Shown: positions 25,087 through 33,856 of the stretch, piece by piece
How positions within the stretch are numbered: position 1 is the first letter of the stretch
Layout: each line of letters opens with the position of its first letter
Program-made: the position numbers and the translations under genes
Origin: Microbacterium sp. LWO14-1.2
GTDB lineage: Bacteria > Actinomycetota > Actinomycetes > Actinomycetales > Microbacteriaceae
NCBI RefSeq assembly: GCF_038397715.1
Contig: NZ_CP151633.1
Location: 2,356,001-2,420,000 of the forward strand
Direction: 5' to 3'
Length of the DNA stretch: 64,000 bases
The notes under the pieces: generated by a model
Seen by the model: only the letters and a program-made list of their open reading frames with translations
The model's database searches: none
What the model was told of the DNA's origin: nothing

Positions 25087-25647
25087 GGAGGATCCTGTTC
25101 TCGGAGCAGGAGCCGCGCCCGCCCGCCGCGCTCGGTACGCGGCGACGGCGTTGCGGTTCGTGCAGGTCGGCGAGCAGAAGCGCTTGGACCGGTTGCGCGA
25201 GAGGTCGAGCGCGAGCGCCGCGCACGTGTCGTCGTCGCAGATCGAGATGCGCGAGCCCTCGTCGGCACGGATGACGTCGATCAGCGCCATCGCGGTCTCG
25301 ATGAGCACGCGTTCGGGCAGGGGTCGGTCGTCGGCGACCGCATGCAGGTGCCAGTCGGCCTCGTCGTGGCGCACGAGTCGGGGGGTGAGGCGCGCCTCCG
25401 CGAGGGTGGCGTTCACGTGCTCGGCCATCTCGTCGCGGGGCGCGAGCAGCATGGAGCGGAGGCGAGGACGGATGCCGCGGAGCGCGGCGAGCTCGGCGTC
25501 GTCGCGGTCGAGCCTGCCGGAGTAGGGGAACTCGGCGAGGAAGCGGTGCTCGTCGTCGAGGGTCTCCAGTGTCTCGGGGTCTTCGGCCGAGTTGACGAGC
25601 CAGACGGCTGCGCGGAGCGCCTCTTCGGTGTCATCGGTGAAGATCAT
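25051..25647 (-). CDS. CGNR-type zinc-finger stress/transcription regulator
   Basis: 198-residue protein with an N-terminal ABATE-like helical domain (residues 1-130) and a C-terminal zinc finger, ICDDDTCAAL ... RFCSPTCTNRNAVAAYRARR. The usual CGNR tetrapeptide is CTNR here, with the four Cys (CxxxxC and CxxxC) kept and a basic DNA-contact helix after it. A low-complexity tail follows. Divergent from an EamA exporter with a gap of only 39 bp, so it probably controls that gene and itself. Family members are described as stress-induced regulators; the effector is unknown. Confidence 0.85.
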   Translation of the reverse strand: MIFTDDTEEALRAAVWLVNSAEDPETLETLDDEHRFLAEFPYSGRLDRDDAELAALRGIRPRLRSMLLAPRDEMAEHVNATLAEARLTPRLVRHDEADWHLHAVADDRPLPERVLIETAMALIDVIRADEGSRISICDDDTCAALALDLSRNRSKRFCSPTCTNRNAVAAYRARRAGAAPAPRTGSSPEIRRTPDASS

Positions 25648-25686
25648 GTTGACACCTTACTCCGTGCGCGAGTAGCGTCACTTCTC

Positions 25687-26682
25687 ATGAGCTCTGTGAC
25701 CGATGACCGGAGTGTCGCGGGCGTGCGCCTCGGCCTGCCGCTGGCGGTCGCCGCCGCGTTCTCGTTCGGCATGTCCGGTGCCTGGGCGCGCGGGCTCATC
25801 GACGCAGGATGGTCACCTGGTGCGGCCGTCACCGTGCGCGTCTGGGTCGCCGCGCTCGTCCTGCTGATCCCCGCGGTCCTGTCGCTCCGCGGCAGATGGG
25901 GCGCACTGAGCAAGAACGCCGGGATGGTCGCCGCCTACGGGCTCCTCGCCGTCGCGGCGACACAGCTCTGCTACTTCCAGGCCGTCGCCGTCATGGACGT
26001 CGGCATCGCCCTGCTCATCGAGTACACGGCGCCGATCGCCGTCATCCTCTGGCTGTGGCTGCGCCGTGGCGAGAAGCCCAGCCGGCGCAGCGTGATCGGA
26101 GCCGTGATCGCCTTCGTCGGACTCGTCCTCATGCTCGACATCGTCACGGGCGCCGAGGTCAACGTGCCCGGCATCCTCTGGGCGCTCGCCGCGATGGTCG
26201 GCGCCGCGAGCTACTTCCTGCTCTCGGCGAGAGCCGACACCGGGCTGCCGCCGATCGCGCTCGCCGGCGGAGGGCTGCTGCTCGGAGCGGTCGGCCTCAC
26301 GGTCGCCGGTGCCGTCGGCATCCTTCCCCTCGCCTGGGCGACCGACGACATCACCTACCGGTTCGGCACCGTGCCGTGGTTCGTGCCGGTGCTCGCGATC
26401 GGCCTCATCGCGACCGCGCTCGCCTACCTGCTCGGCATCGCATCGACCAGGATGCTGGGCTCGCGCCTCGCCTCATTCGTCGCCCTGTCGGAGGTCGTGG
26501 CCGCGCTGCTGTTCGGCTGGCTGCTGCTCGGACAGCTCCCCGATCTGCTGCAGGCCCTCGGCGGAGCGCTCGTGCTGGTCGGCGTCGTGATCGTGAAGCT
26601 GGGGGAGCCCGCGCCGGCACGCGCGGACGGGGCTTCACCTTCCGCCCGGTTGGCACCTGCTGCCGGAATCCGCGAGGAATAG
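25687..26682 (+). CDS. EamA/DMT-family metabolite exporter
   Basis: 331-residue inner-membrane protein with ten predicted hydrophobic segments arranged as two EamA halves (residues ~15-145 and ~160-310), as in RhaT/YdcZ-like and amino-acid exporters. ATG 25687 is used; any earlier start would cross into the divergent CGNR promoter. The charged, Ala/Pro-rich C-tail (residues 312-331) is cytosolic. Likely controlled by the adjacent CGNR protein. The substrate is unknown. Confidence 0.88.
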   Translation: MSSVTDDRSVAGVRLGLPLAVAAAFSFGMSGAWARGLIDAGWSPGAAVTVRVWVAALVLLIPAVLSLRGRWGALSKNAGMVAAYGLLAVAATQLCYFQAVAVMDVGIALLIEYTAPIAVILWLWLRRGEKPSRRSVIGAVIAFVGLVLMLDIVTGAEVNVPGILWALAAMVGAASYFLLSARADTGLPPIALAGGGLLLGAVGLTVAGAVGILPLAWATDDITYRFGTVPWFVPVLAIGLIATALAYLLGIASTRMLGSRLASFVALSEVVAALLFGWLLLGQLPDLLQALGGALVLVGVVIVKLGEPAPARADGASPSARLAPAAGIREE

Positions 26683-26725
26683 CCGCGCGAGGCGCCCGCT
26701 GCGGGGGAGCGGGCGGGCAGGTCGT

Positions 26726-26787
26726 GTGTATACGTGGGGCGCTCATGCGTGGCATTCTGAGGCGCCCAGAGCGCTTTGTGTATACAC
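26726..26787. promoter_or_regulatory. GTGTATAC operators of the methylcitrate operon
   Basis: GTGTATACGT (26726-26735) and the perfect palindrome GTGTATACAC (26778-26787) have centres 52 bp apart. The second lies 8 bp before the gntR start and includes a -10-like TATACA. This matches the GTxTAC-type sites of FCD-class GntR proteins and implies autorepression. Confidence 0.78.
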
Positions 26788-26794
26788 TGAGGGC

Positions 26795-27532
26795 ATGTCC
26801 GTGGTCTCGGCCGATCGTCTCAGCGCGAGCGAACGCGCCTACGCGACGCTGCTCGACGAGATCCAGTCCGGGGCTCTCCCGGCCGGATCCGTGCTCGGCG
26901 AGGTCGAGCAGGCCGCGCGTCTCGGCGTGAGCCGCACGCCGTTGCGAGAGGCGCTCCGCCGACTCGCGTCCGACGGGCTCGTCGTGCAGCAGTCGCCGCG
27001 CGTGACCGTCGTCGCCGACCTCGATGCGTCCGACATCCGCGCGCTGTTCGAGATGCGTCGGGCGCTGGAGGAGACTTCCGCACGCATCGCAGCGCGACGC
27101 GGGGACGCCGAGCTCTTCGCCGCCCTGGCGCAGGAGTTCGCGCAGGTCGAGCTCGACGCTCCGGCGGGACGCGAGGACTACTACGCGCTCATCGCCCGCT
27201 TCGACGCCGCCCTCGACGGAGCCGTCGCCAACGACTACATCGCGTCAGCGCTGCGCACCGTGCGCACCCACCTCGTGCGCGTGCGCCGCATGGCCAAGGA
27301 CAAGCCCGCACGGCTCGCCGCCTCGGCCGCCGAGCACCGCACCATCGCCGAGGCGCTCGCGGCGCGCGACGGGGACCTCGCCGCGCACGCCACGCACGTG
27401 CACCTGCACAACGCCCTCGCGGGGATCCTCGAATCGCTGCCGCACGGGGATCGGGGCGTTCCGCCTCGCTCCGCCCGCGCGACGACCAGCGGGCATGCCG
27501 CTCGCTCAACGACCACGGAAAGGCAACCATGA
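26795..27532 (+). CDS. GntR/FCD-family regulator of the methylcitrate cycle
   Basis: 245-residue regulator. The winged HTH is at residues 10-75 ([33 protein letters not shown]), followed by an all-helical FCD effector domain. ATG 26795 lies directly after the GTGTATACAC palindrome, and the protein aligns from there. Its stop overlaps prpD by 4 nt (ATGA), so it is co-expressed with the pathway it should sense, probably through a propionate- or methylcitrate-derived ligand. The last ~25 residues ([22 protein letters not shown]) are encoded by a partial GCTCGCTCAACGACC repeat, giving a disordered tail. Confidence 0.9.
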   Translation: MSVVSADRLSASERAYATLLDEIQSGALPAGSVLGEVEQAARLGVSRTPLREALRRLASDGLVVQQSPRVTVVADLDASDIRALFEMRRALEETSARIAARRGDAELFAALAQEFAQVELDAPAGREDYYALIARFDAALDGAVANDYIASALRTVRTHLVRVRRMAKDKPARLAASAAEHRTIAEALAARDGDLAAHATHVHLHNALAGILESLPHGDRGVPPRSARATTSGHAARSTTTERQP

Positions 27533-29055
27533 CCGTCACGCACCACGTCCGCGTCCACCGCAGCGACGAGAACCTCGAACGCTCCGACCAGCTCGCCTGG
27601 AAGATCGCCGAGGTGGCCGCCGACCCCGTCGAGGTCGAGCAGCCGGTCGTCGACATGATCATCAACCGCATCATCGACAACGCGTCGGTGGCCGCGGCAT
27701 CCCTCACGCGCGGTCCGATCACCGCGGCCCGCGCGCAGGCGTTCAGCCACCCCGTGTCGTCCGGCGGGGCGGGCGCGACCGTGTTCGGGGCGGCGCTCGA
27801 CCACCGCACGAGCCCCGAGTGGGCGGCGTGGGCGAACGGTGTGGCCGTGCGCGAACTCGACTACCACGACACGTTCCTCGCGGCGGAGTACTCCCACCCC
27901 GGCGACAACATCCCGCCCATCGTCGCCGTCGCCCAGCACGTCGGATCCGACGGTCGGGCGCTCGTGCGCGCGATCGCGACCGGGTACGAGATCCAGATGG
28001 ACCTCGTGCGAGCGATCTGCCTGCACAAGCACAAGATCGACCACGTGGCGCACCTCGGCCCGTCGGCCGCCGCCGGCATCGGCACCCTGCTCGGACTCGA
28101 CGTCGAGACCATCTATCAGGCCGTCGGGCAGGCGCTGCACACGACCACGGCGACCCGGCAGAGCCGCAAGGGCGAGATCTCGACCTGGAAGGCGCACGCC
28201 CCCGCCTTCGCGGGCAAGATGGCGGTCGAGGCGGTCGACCGCGCGATGCGCGGCCAGACCAGCCCCGCCCCGATCTACGAGGGCGAGGACGGCGTGATCG
28301 CGTGGATGCTCGACGGCAAGGATGCCGCGTACGAGGTGCCGCTCCCGGCATCCGGCGAAGCGAAGCGCGCGATCCTGGACTCGTACACGAAGGAGCACTC
28401 GGCGGAGTACCAGGCCCAGGCGTGGATCGACCTCGCGCGTCGTCTCGGCACCGCGAACCCGGCGCTGCGCGATCCCGCGAACATCGAGTCCGTCGTGCTG
28501 CACACCAGCCACCACACCCACAACGTGATCGGCTCGGGGGCCGGCGACCCGCAGAAGTACGACCCCACCGCCTCTCGCGAGACCCTCGACCACTCGATCC
28601 CGTACATCTTCGCGGTGGCCCTGCAGGACGGCGGCTGGCACCACGTCGACTCCTACACGCCCGAGCGGGCCGGCCGCGCCGACACGGTCGCGCTGTGGCA
28701 CAAGATCACCACCGCCGAGGATGCCGAGTGGACGCGTCGCTACCACTCGGAGGACCCCGACGTGAAGGCCTTCGGCGGCCGCGTGGAGTTCCGCCTCGCC
28801 GACGGCACGACCGTGGTCGACGAGATCGCCGTCGCCGACGCGCACCCCCTGGGCGCGCGCCCCTTCTCACGCGAGAACTACATCGCGAAGTTCCGTCTGC
28901 TCGCCGAGCCCGTGCTCGAGGCCGCCGAGATCGAGCGCTTCCTCGAGCTCGTGCAGCGTCTGCCCGAACTCACCGCGGCCGAGGTCGGCGAGCTGTCGAT
29001 CATCGCGAAGCCCGGGCCGCTCGATGCCGCCGAGGCGCCGAAGGGGCTGTTCTGA
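27529..29055 (+). CDS. prpD: 2-methylcitrate dehydratase
   Basis: 508-residue MmgE/PrpD-family enzyme dehydrating 2-methylcitrate to 2-methyl-cis-aconitate, cytosolic. Typical PrpD landmarks are VAARAQ-like ([10 protein letters not shown]), the strongly conserved [19 protein letters not shown] segment near residue 110, and [20 protein letters not shown] near residue 170; length matches the family. Second gene of gntR-prpD-prpB-prpC, coupled to gntR by ATGA. A palindromic repeat separates it from prpB. Confidence 0.93.
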   Translation: MTVTHHVRVHRSDENLERSDQLAWKIAEVAADPVEVEQPVVDMIINRIIDNASVAAASLTRGPITAARAQAFSHPVSSGGAGATVFGAALDHRTSPEWAAWANGVAVRELDYHDTFLAAEYSHPGDNIPPIVAVAQHVGSDGRALVRAIATGYEIQMDLVRAICLHKHKIDHVAHLGPSAAAGIGTLLGLDVETIYQAVGQALHTTTATRQSRKGEISTWKAHAPAFAGKMAVEAVDRAMRGQTSPAPIYEGEDGVIAWMLDGKDAAYEVPLPASGEAKRAILDSYTKEHSAEYQAQAWIDLARRLGTANPALRDPANIESVVLHTSHHTHNVIGSGAGDPQKYDPTASRETLDHSIPYIFAVALQDGGWHHVDSYTPERAGRADTVALWHKITTAEDAEWTRRYHSEDPDVKAFGGRVEFRLADGTTVVDEIAVADAHPLGARPFSRENYIAKFRLLAEPVLEAAEIERFLELVQRLPELTAAEVGELSIIAKPGPLDAAEAPKGLF

Positions 29056-29068
29056 TGACGCCCCTCCC

Positions 29069-29131
29069 GTTTCGAATCGCTTGACGTGCAACTTTTCGAC
29101 CGGGATTGCTGCAAATCACGCGATTCGAAAC
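29069..29131. repeat. TTCGAATCGC palindromic element, copy 1 (inside prp operon)
   Basis: 63-bp element with perfect 12-bp terminal arms GTTTCGAATCGC / GCGATTCGAAAC. The interior carries TGCAACTTTTCGACC and TGCAAATCAC. It fills the 89-bp prpD-prpB gap and ends 3 bp before the AGAAGGAG ribosome-binding site of prpB, so in mRNA the hairpin would stand next to the start signal. Confidence 0.85.
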
Positions 29132-29144
29132 AGAAGGAGAACTG

Positions 29145-30047
29145 ATGCTGTACTCCACGACGACGCCCGCCGAGAAGCGGCGGCTGTTCCGTGAGCGCCT
29201 CGCGAGCGGCGAGCTGCTGCGCTTCCCCGGCGCCTTCAACCCGCTGAGCGCCAAGCTCGTCGAGCAGAAGGGTTTCGACGGCGTCTACATCTCGGGCGCT
29301 GTGCTGTCTGCCGACCTGGGCCTGCCCGACATCGGCCTCACGACGCTGACCGAGGTCGCCGGACGCGCGAAGCAGATCGCCCGCATGACCGAGATCCCCG
29401 CGATCGTCGACGCCGACACCGGCTTCGGCGAGCCGATGAACGTGGCGCGCACGATCCAGGAGCTCGAAGACGCCGGGCTCGCCGGCACGCACATCGAGGA
29501 CCAGATCAACCCCAAGCGCTGCGGCCACCTCGACGGCAAGAGCGTGGTCGACGAGAACACGGCGATCAGACGCATCCGCGCCGCCGCCGATGCGCGCCGC
29601 GACGAGAACTTCCTCATCATGGCGCGCACCGACATCCGCGCCATCGACGGACTGGATGCCGCGATCGATCGCGCCAAGGCGCTGGTGGACGCCGGGGCCG
29701 ACGCGGTCTTCCCCGAGGCGATGCGCGACCTCTCCGAGTTCGAGGCCATGGCGAACGCGCTCGACGTGCCGATCCTCGCGAACATGACCGAGTTCGGCAA
29801 GAGCGACCTGTTCTCGACGACGCAGCTGCAAGCGGCGGGGGTGAGCATGGTGATCTGGCCGGTCTCGCTGCTGCGCATCGCGATGGGCGCGGCGGGCCGC
29901 GCTCTCGATACGCTGAACGACGAGGGGCACTTGACCTCGAAGCTCGGCGAGATGCAGCACCGCGCCGATCTCTACGACCTGATCGACTACGAGTCGTACA
30001 ACCACTTCGACTCCGGGGTCTTCAACTTCACCATCACGAAGGAGTGA
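29145..30047 (+). CDS. prpB: 2-methylisocitrate lyase
   Basis: 300-residue isocitrate-lyase-superfamily TIM barrel cleaving 2-methylisocitrate to pyruvate and succinate. The Mg-binding DADTGFGEP and the catalytic-Cys loop KRCGHLDGK are both intact (Cys near residue 126). ATG 29145 is preceded by AGAAGGAG; an upstream in-frame ATG inside the palindrome is rejected. It is followed by prpC after a 2-bp gap, using GAAGGAG overlapping its own 3' end. Confidence 0.95.
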   Translation: MLYSTTTPAEKRRLFRERLASGELLRFPGAFNPLSAKLVEQKGFDGVYISGAVLSADLGLPDIGLTTLTEVAGRAKQIARMTEIPAIVDADTGFGEPMNVARTIQELEDAGLAGTHIEDQINPKRCGHLDGKSVVDENTAIRRIRAAADARRDENFLIMARTDIRAIDGLDAAIDRAKALVDAGADAVFPEAMRDLSEFEAMANALDVPILANMTEFGKSDLFSTTQLQAAGVSMVIWPVSLLRIAMGAAGRALDTLNDEGHLTSKLGEMQHRADLYDLIDYESYNHFDSGVFNFTITKE

Positions 30048-30049
30048 GC

Positions 30050-31183
30050 ATGAGCGAACCGGACATCAGGAAGGGCCTCGCGGGGGTCGTCGTCGACACC
30101 ACGGCGATCTCGAAGGTCAACCCCGAGACGAACAGCCTGCTCTACCGCGGGTATCCCGTGCAGGAGCTGGCCGACACCCAGCCGTTCGAGGCCGTCGCCT
30201 ACCTGCTGTGGCACGGTGAGCTGCCGACCCCCGACGAGCTGGCCGCGTTCCGCCACGAGGAGCGCACACACCGCGCGCTCGCCGAGAACGTCAAGCAGGC
30301 GATCGACCTCATCCCGCTCGAGGCGCACCCCATGGACGAGGTGCGCACGGCCGTCAGCGTCATCGGCGCCTCCGACCCCGGCGCCGGAGGATCGGTGCTG
30401 AACGCGGGCGGCAGCCCGGAGGAGAACCTCGAGCGCAGCATCCGCCTCTTCGCCGCTCTTCCGGCGATCGTCGCCTACGGTCAGCGCCGTCGTCGCGGTC
30501 ACGCGATCATCGAGCCGCGCGACGACCTCGACTACTCCTCGAACTTCCTCTGGATGACGTTCGGCGAGGAGCCCGACCCCGTGGTCGTCGACGCCTTCAA
30601 CCGCTCGATGATCCTGTACGCGGAGCACTCGTTCAACGCGTCGACCTTCACCGCGCGCGTGATCACCTCGACCCTCAGCGACCTGTACTCGGCGGTCGTC
30701 GGCGCGATCGGCGCCCTCAAGGGACCGCTGCACGGCGGCGCGAACGAAGCCGTGCTGCACATCTTCGACGAGATCGGGGATGCCGGGAACGTCGAGGCAT
30801 GGCTCGACAAGGCGCTCGCCGAGAAGCGCAAGATCATGGGCTTCGGACACCGCGTGTACAAGAAGGGCGATTCGCGTGTGCCGACCATGAAGGCCGCGCT
30901 CGACACGCTCGTCGCGCACTACGACAAGCCCGAGGTCGCCGCGCTGTACGACGCCCTCGAGTCGGAGTTCGTCGCGCGCAAGGGCATCTACCCGAACCTC
31001 GACTACCCGTCGGGACCGGCGTACAACCTCATCGGCTTCGACACGCTCACGTTCACGCCGCTGTTCGTCGCCGCGCGGGTCACCGGCTGGACCGCGCACG
31101 TCATCGAGCAGGCGGGGGCGAACGCGCTGATCCGTCCGCTCTCGCACTACGACGGCGTCGACGAGAGGCACGTCCAGGGCTGA
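30050..31183 (+). CDS. prpC: 2-methylcitrate synthase
   Basis: 377-residue citrate-synthase-family enzyme condensing propionyl-CoA with oxaloacetate. The catalytic histidines are in GPLHGGANE and MGFGHRVYKKGD. The short C-terminal domain and placement with prpD/prpB favour methylcitrate over citrate synthase. ATG 30050 has GAAGGAG at the right distance; GTG 30044 in frame is too close to that site. An IS481-type element is inserted only 2 bp after the stop, which may have removed the natural terminator. Confidence 0.93.
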   Translation: MSEPDIRKGLAGVVVDTTAISKVNPETNSLLYRGYPVQELADTQPFEAVAYLLWHGELPTPDELAAFRHEERTHRALAENVKQAIDLIPLEAHPMDEVRTAVSVIGASDPGAGGSVLNAGGSPEENLERSIRLFAALPAIVAYGQRRRRGHAIIEPRDDLDYSSNFLWMTFGEEPDPVVVDAFNRSMILYAEHSFNASTFTARVITSTLSDLYSAVVGAIGALKGPLHGGANEAVLHIFDEIGDAGNVEAWLDKALAEKRKIMGFGHRVYKKGDSRVPTMKAALDTLVAHYDKPEVAALYDALESEFVARKGIYPNLDYPSGPAYNLIGFDTLTFTPLFVAARVTGWTAHVIEQAGANALIRPLSHYDGVDERHVQG

Positions 31184-31185
31184 CG

Positions 31186-32286
31186 CCTAGCTGTTCTTCC
31201 CCGGGACGTTGTGATCGTTTGATGTAGCGAAGACCTCCGGGACGATGTGGGTACCACCCTCACTTCGTTCACCGGAGGTCTTCGTGACTCACGCTAATGC
31301 TCCCTTGACGCCTGAAGGGCGTCGTCGTCTCGCGTCGTCGATTGTTGATCATGGTTGGTCGGTCCGCGTCGCCGCGCAACGGTTCCAATGCTCGCCCGCG
31401 ACGGCGTCGCGGTGGTCGCGCCGTTATCGGGCCGGGTTGCCATTGACGGATCGCAGCTCACGGCCGGCTTCGTCACCGAACCGGGTGGCGCTGCGATTGG
31501 AGCGTCGCATCATCGCGCTGCGATTCACGAGACGATGGGGTCCGCACCGGATCGCTTGGCATCTGGGGGTTCCGCGCTCGACGGTCGGCCGGGTACTGAC
31601 CCGCTATCGGATGCCGTTGCTGCAGCACCTGGATCAAGCCACCGGCCTGCCCGTTCGCAGACCGAAGGCGCTTCGTTACGAGATGAGCGTTCCGGGCGAG
31701 CTGGTTCACGTCGATATCAAGAAGCTCAGCAGGATCCCTGACGGTGGCGGCTGGCGTGCTTATGGCCGAGGGTCCCAGCAAGACCGCCGAGCCGGCGTCG
31801 TCCGTGATCGCGCTGCCCGTCGAGGCGCGTCACCGTCGCGCGGATACGTGTTCCTGCATCACGCGGTCGACGACCACAGCCGACTGGCCTACTCCGAACG
31901 GCTGGGCGACGAACGCGGCGACACAGCCGCCGCGTTCTGGAGTCGAGCCCGCAGCTTCTTCGCTGAACACGACATCACGGTCGCTGCGGTGATGACGGAC
32001 AACGGCGCCTGCTATCGCTCACGAGCCTTCGCCACAGCACTCGGAGACGGCGTCAAGCATCGACGCACTCGACCGTTCCGCCCCCAATCGAACGGCAAGG
32101 TCGAACGCTTCAACCGCACCCTCGCCGCCGAATGGGCCTACGCCCGCCCCTACACATCCGAGACCGAACGCGAAGCCGCCTATCCCGAGTGGCTTCATCA
32201 CTACAATCACCACCGACCCCACAGCGGAATCGGCGGACTCACACCCTCAGCCCGCGTTCACAACCTGCCGGAGAAGAACACCTAGC
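31186..32286. mobile_element. IS481-family insertion sequence with 6-bp target duplication
   Basis: Element body 31192-32280 (1089 bp). The left end TGTTCTTCCCCGGGACGTTGTGA and the complement of the right end TGTTCTTCTCCGGCAGGTTGTGA agree at about 20 of 23 positions. Direct repeats CCTAGC at 31186-31191 and 32281-32286 flank it exactly, matching the NCTAGN target known for IS481. One intact transposase gene is inside. Perfect target repeats and intact ends suggest a recent insertion. Confidence 0.93.
31284..32285 (+). CDS. IS481-family DDE transposase
   Basis: 333-residue transposase. N-terminal HTH with TPEGRRRLASSIVDHG and ATASRWSRRY, then an rve/DDE core. The catalytic acids are seen in HVDIKKLS, VMTDNGACY and NGKVERFNRT (Asp, Asp, Glu). 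GTG 31284 is chosen because GGAGG lies 5 nt upstream, rather than an ATG at 31245 in the terminal region. The stop TAG (32283-32285) lies outside the inverted repeat, inside the CTAG of the target duplication, so the host site supplies the stop codon. The frame is intact and should be active. Confidence 0.93.
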   Translation: MTHANAPLTPEGRRRLASSIVDHGWSVRVAAQRFQCSPATASRWSRRYRAGLPLTDRSSRPASSPNRVALRLERRIIALRFTRRWGPHRIAWHLGVPRSTVGRVLTRYRMPLLQHLDQATGLPVRRPKALRYEMSVPGELVHVDIKKLSRIPDGGGWRAYGRGSQQDRRAGVVRDRAARRGASPSRGYVFLHHAVDDHSRLAYSERLGDERGDTAAAFWSRARSFFAEHDITVAAVMTDNGACYRSRAFATALGDGVKHRRTRPFRPQSNGKVERFNRTLAAEWAYARPYTSETEREAAYPEWLHHYNHHRPHSGIGGLTPSARVHNLPEKNT

Positions 32287-32379
32287 GCTCAGCGCGCTCG
32301 GAATCAAGCGGATGCACCGACCCGCATCGGAGGAGTATCACTGATCCGGGACCGAGGGGTCCCGTGTGAAGGAGGCTCC

Positions 32380-33840
32380 ATGTCCGCGTCGGATGTCAAC
32401 GTCAAGGAGGTTCGGTCGCTCGTCCCCGCGCGGATGGACCGGCTGCCCTGGGCACGATTCCACTGGATGATCGTCGTCGGGCTCGGGTTCTCGTGGATCC
32501 TCGACGGCCTGGAGGTGCAGATCGTCGCCGCGAACGGCTACGCGGCGACCCTCGGCATGGGTCCGGCTGAGGTCGGCCTCGCGGGCACGTGCTACCTGCT
32601 CGGACAGGTGTTCGGCGCGCTCGTGTTCGGACGCCTCACCGACCGGCTCGGACGCAAGAAGCTCTTCATCCTGTCGCTCGCGGTGTACCTCGTGGGCTCC
32701 GCGGTCGCGGGTCTCGCGTTCGCGCCGTGGTTCTTCTACATCTGGCGGTTCGTCGCGGGGGCCGGCATCGGCGGCGAGTACGCGGCGATCAACTCGGCGA
32801 TCGACGAGATCATCCCGGCGAAGTACCGCGGTCGCGTCGACATCGCGATCAACGGCACCTACTGGGGCGGTGCAGCGCTCGGCGCCGTCGCCAACCTGTT
32901 CTTCCTGAACACCGACATCCTCCCGCAGGATCTCGGCTGGCGCCTCAGCTTCTTCCTGGGGCCGGTGCTCGGCATCCTGATCATCTGGCTGCGGCGGCAC
33001 ATCCCCGAGAGCCCGCGCTGGCAGATGACCCACGGGCGCGAGGACGAGGCCGAGCGCAACGTCGACGGCATCGAGGAGCGCATCCGTCGGGAGGGCAAGG
33101 AGATCCCGCCCGTCGACGAGTCGAAGGCGATCACGGTGAAGGAGTACGGCCAGGTGCCGTTCCTCGTGATCGCGAAGGTGCTGTTCCGCAAGTACCCGCG
33201 GCGGACGCTCGTCGGCATCACGATGATGGTGACGCAGTCGTTCCTCTACAACGCGATCTTCTTCACCTATGCGCTGGTGCTCGAGAACTTCTACGACACC
33301 CCGCCCGCGTCGGCGTCGCAGTACTTCATCATCTTCGCGGTCGGCAACCTCGCCGGGGCGCTCGTGCTCGGGCACTTCTTCGACACGTGGGGACGCCGGC
33401 GGATGCTGTTCCTCACCTACGTCCTCGCCGGGTCGATCCTGCTCGTCAGCGCGTTCCTGTTCAACGCGGGAGTGCTGAACGCGGGCACGCACACCGCGTT
33501 CTGGTGCGCCTCGTTCTTCTTCGCCTCGGCCGGGGCGTCGGCGGCCTACCTGACCGTGAGCGAGATCTTCCCGCTGGAGCTGCGCAGCCAGGTCATCTCG
33601 TACGTGTTCTCGATCGGTCAGCTGGTCGGCGCGATCGCCCCCGTGCTCTACGGCTCGCTGATCGGGCAGAGCGCCGAGACCGGCGATCGCGGCCCGCTGT
33701 TCTGGGGCTACGTACTCGGCGCGGGCATCATGATCTTCGGCGGGGTGGTGTGCGGGGTGTTCGGCGTGAGCGCGGCAGGCAAGTCCCTCGAGGACATCGC
33801 CGACCCTCTGTCTCTCGTCGAGAACCCGAAGAAGAGCTGA
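32380..33840 (+). CDS. MFS metabolite:proton symporter
   Basis: 486-residue major-facilitator protein with about 12 hydrophobic segments. It has the loop 2-3 motif GRLTDRLGRKK (residues ~85-95), its second-half counterpart GHFFDTWGRRR, and EIFPLELR before the last segments, a pattern of the aromatic-acid/sugar-acid symporter branch. A large charged central loop is at residues ~205-260. ATG is preceded by GAAGGAGG. It lies 95 bp right of the IS; before that insertion it would have followed prpC, so it could import propionate or another carboxylate. Substrate unproven. Confidence 0.87.
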   Translation: MSASDVNVKEVRSLVPARMDRLPWARFHWMIVVGLGFSWILDGLEVQIVAANGYAATLGMGPAEVGLAGTCYLLGQVFGALVFGRLTDRLGRKKLFILSLAVYLVGSAVAGLAFAPWFFYIWRFVAGAGIGGEYAAINSAIDEIIPAKYRGRVDIAINGTYWGGAALGAVANLFFLNTDILPQDLGWRLSFFLGPVLGILIIWLRRHIPESPRWQMTHGREDEAERNVDGIEERIRREGKEIPPVDESKAITVKEYGQVPFLVIAKVLFRKYPRRTLVGITMMVTQSFLYNAIFFTYALVLENFYDTPPASASQYFIIFAVGNLAGALVLGHFFDTWGRRRMLFLTYVLAGSILLVSAFLFNAGVLNAGTHTAFWCASFFFASAGASAAYLTVSEIFPLELRSQVISYVFSIGQLVGAIAPVLYGSLIGQSAETGDRGPLFWGYVLGAGIMIFGGVVCGVFGVSAAGKSLEDIADPLSLVENPKKS

Positions 33841-33856
33841 CGGTTATCCTGACCCG

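Noticed and set aside
29069..29131. Palindromes read as ordinary rho-independent terminators
   Set aside because: Two copies interrupt operons and none has a T-tract; shared sequence in arms and interior points to a repeat family instead, though some may terminate secondarily.
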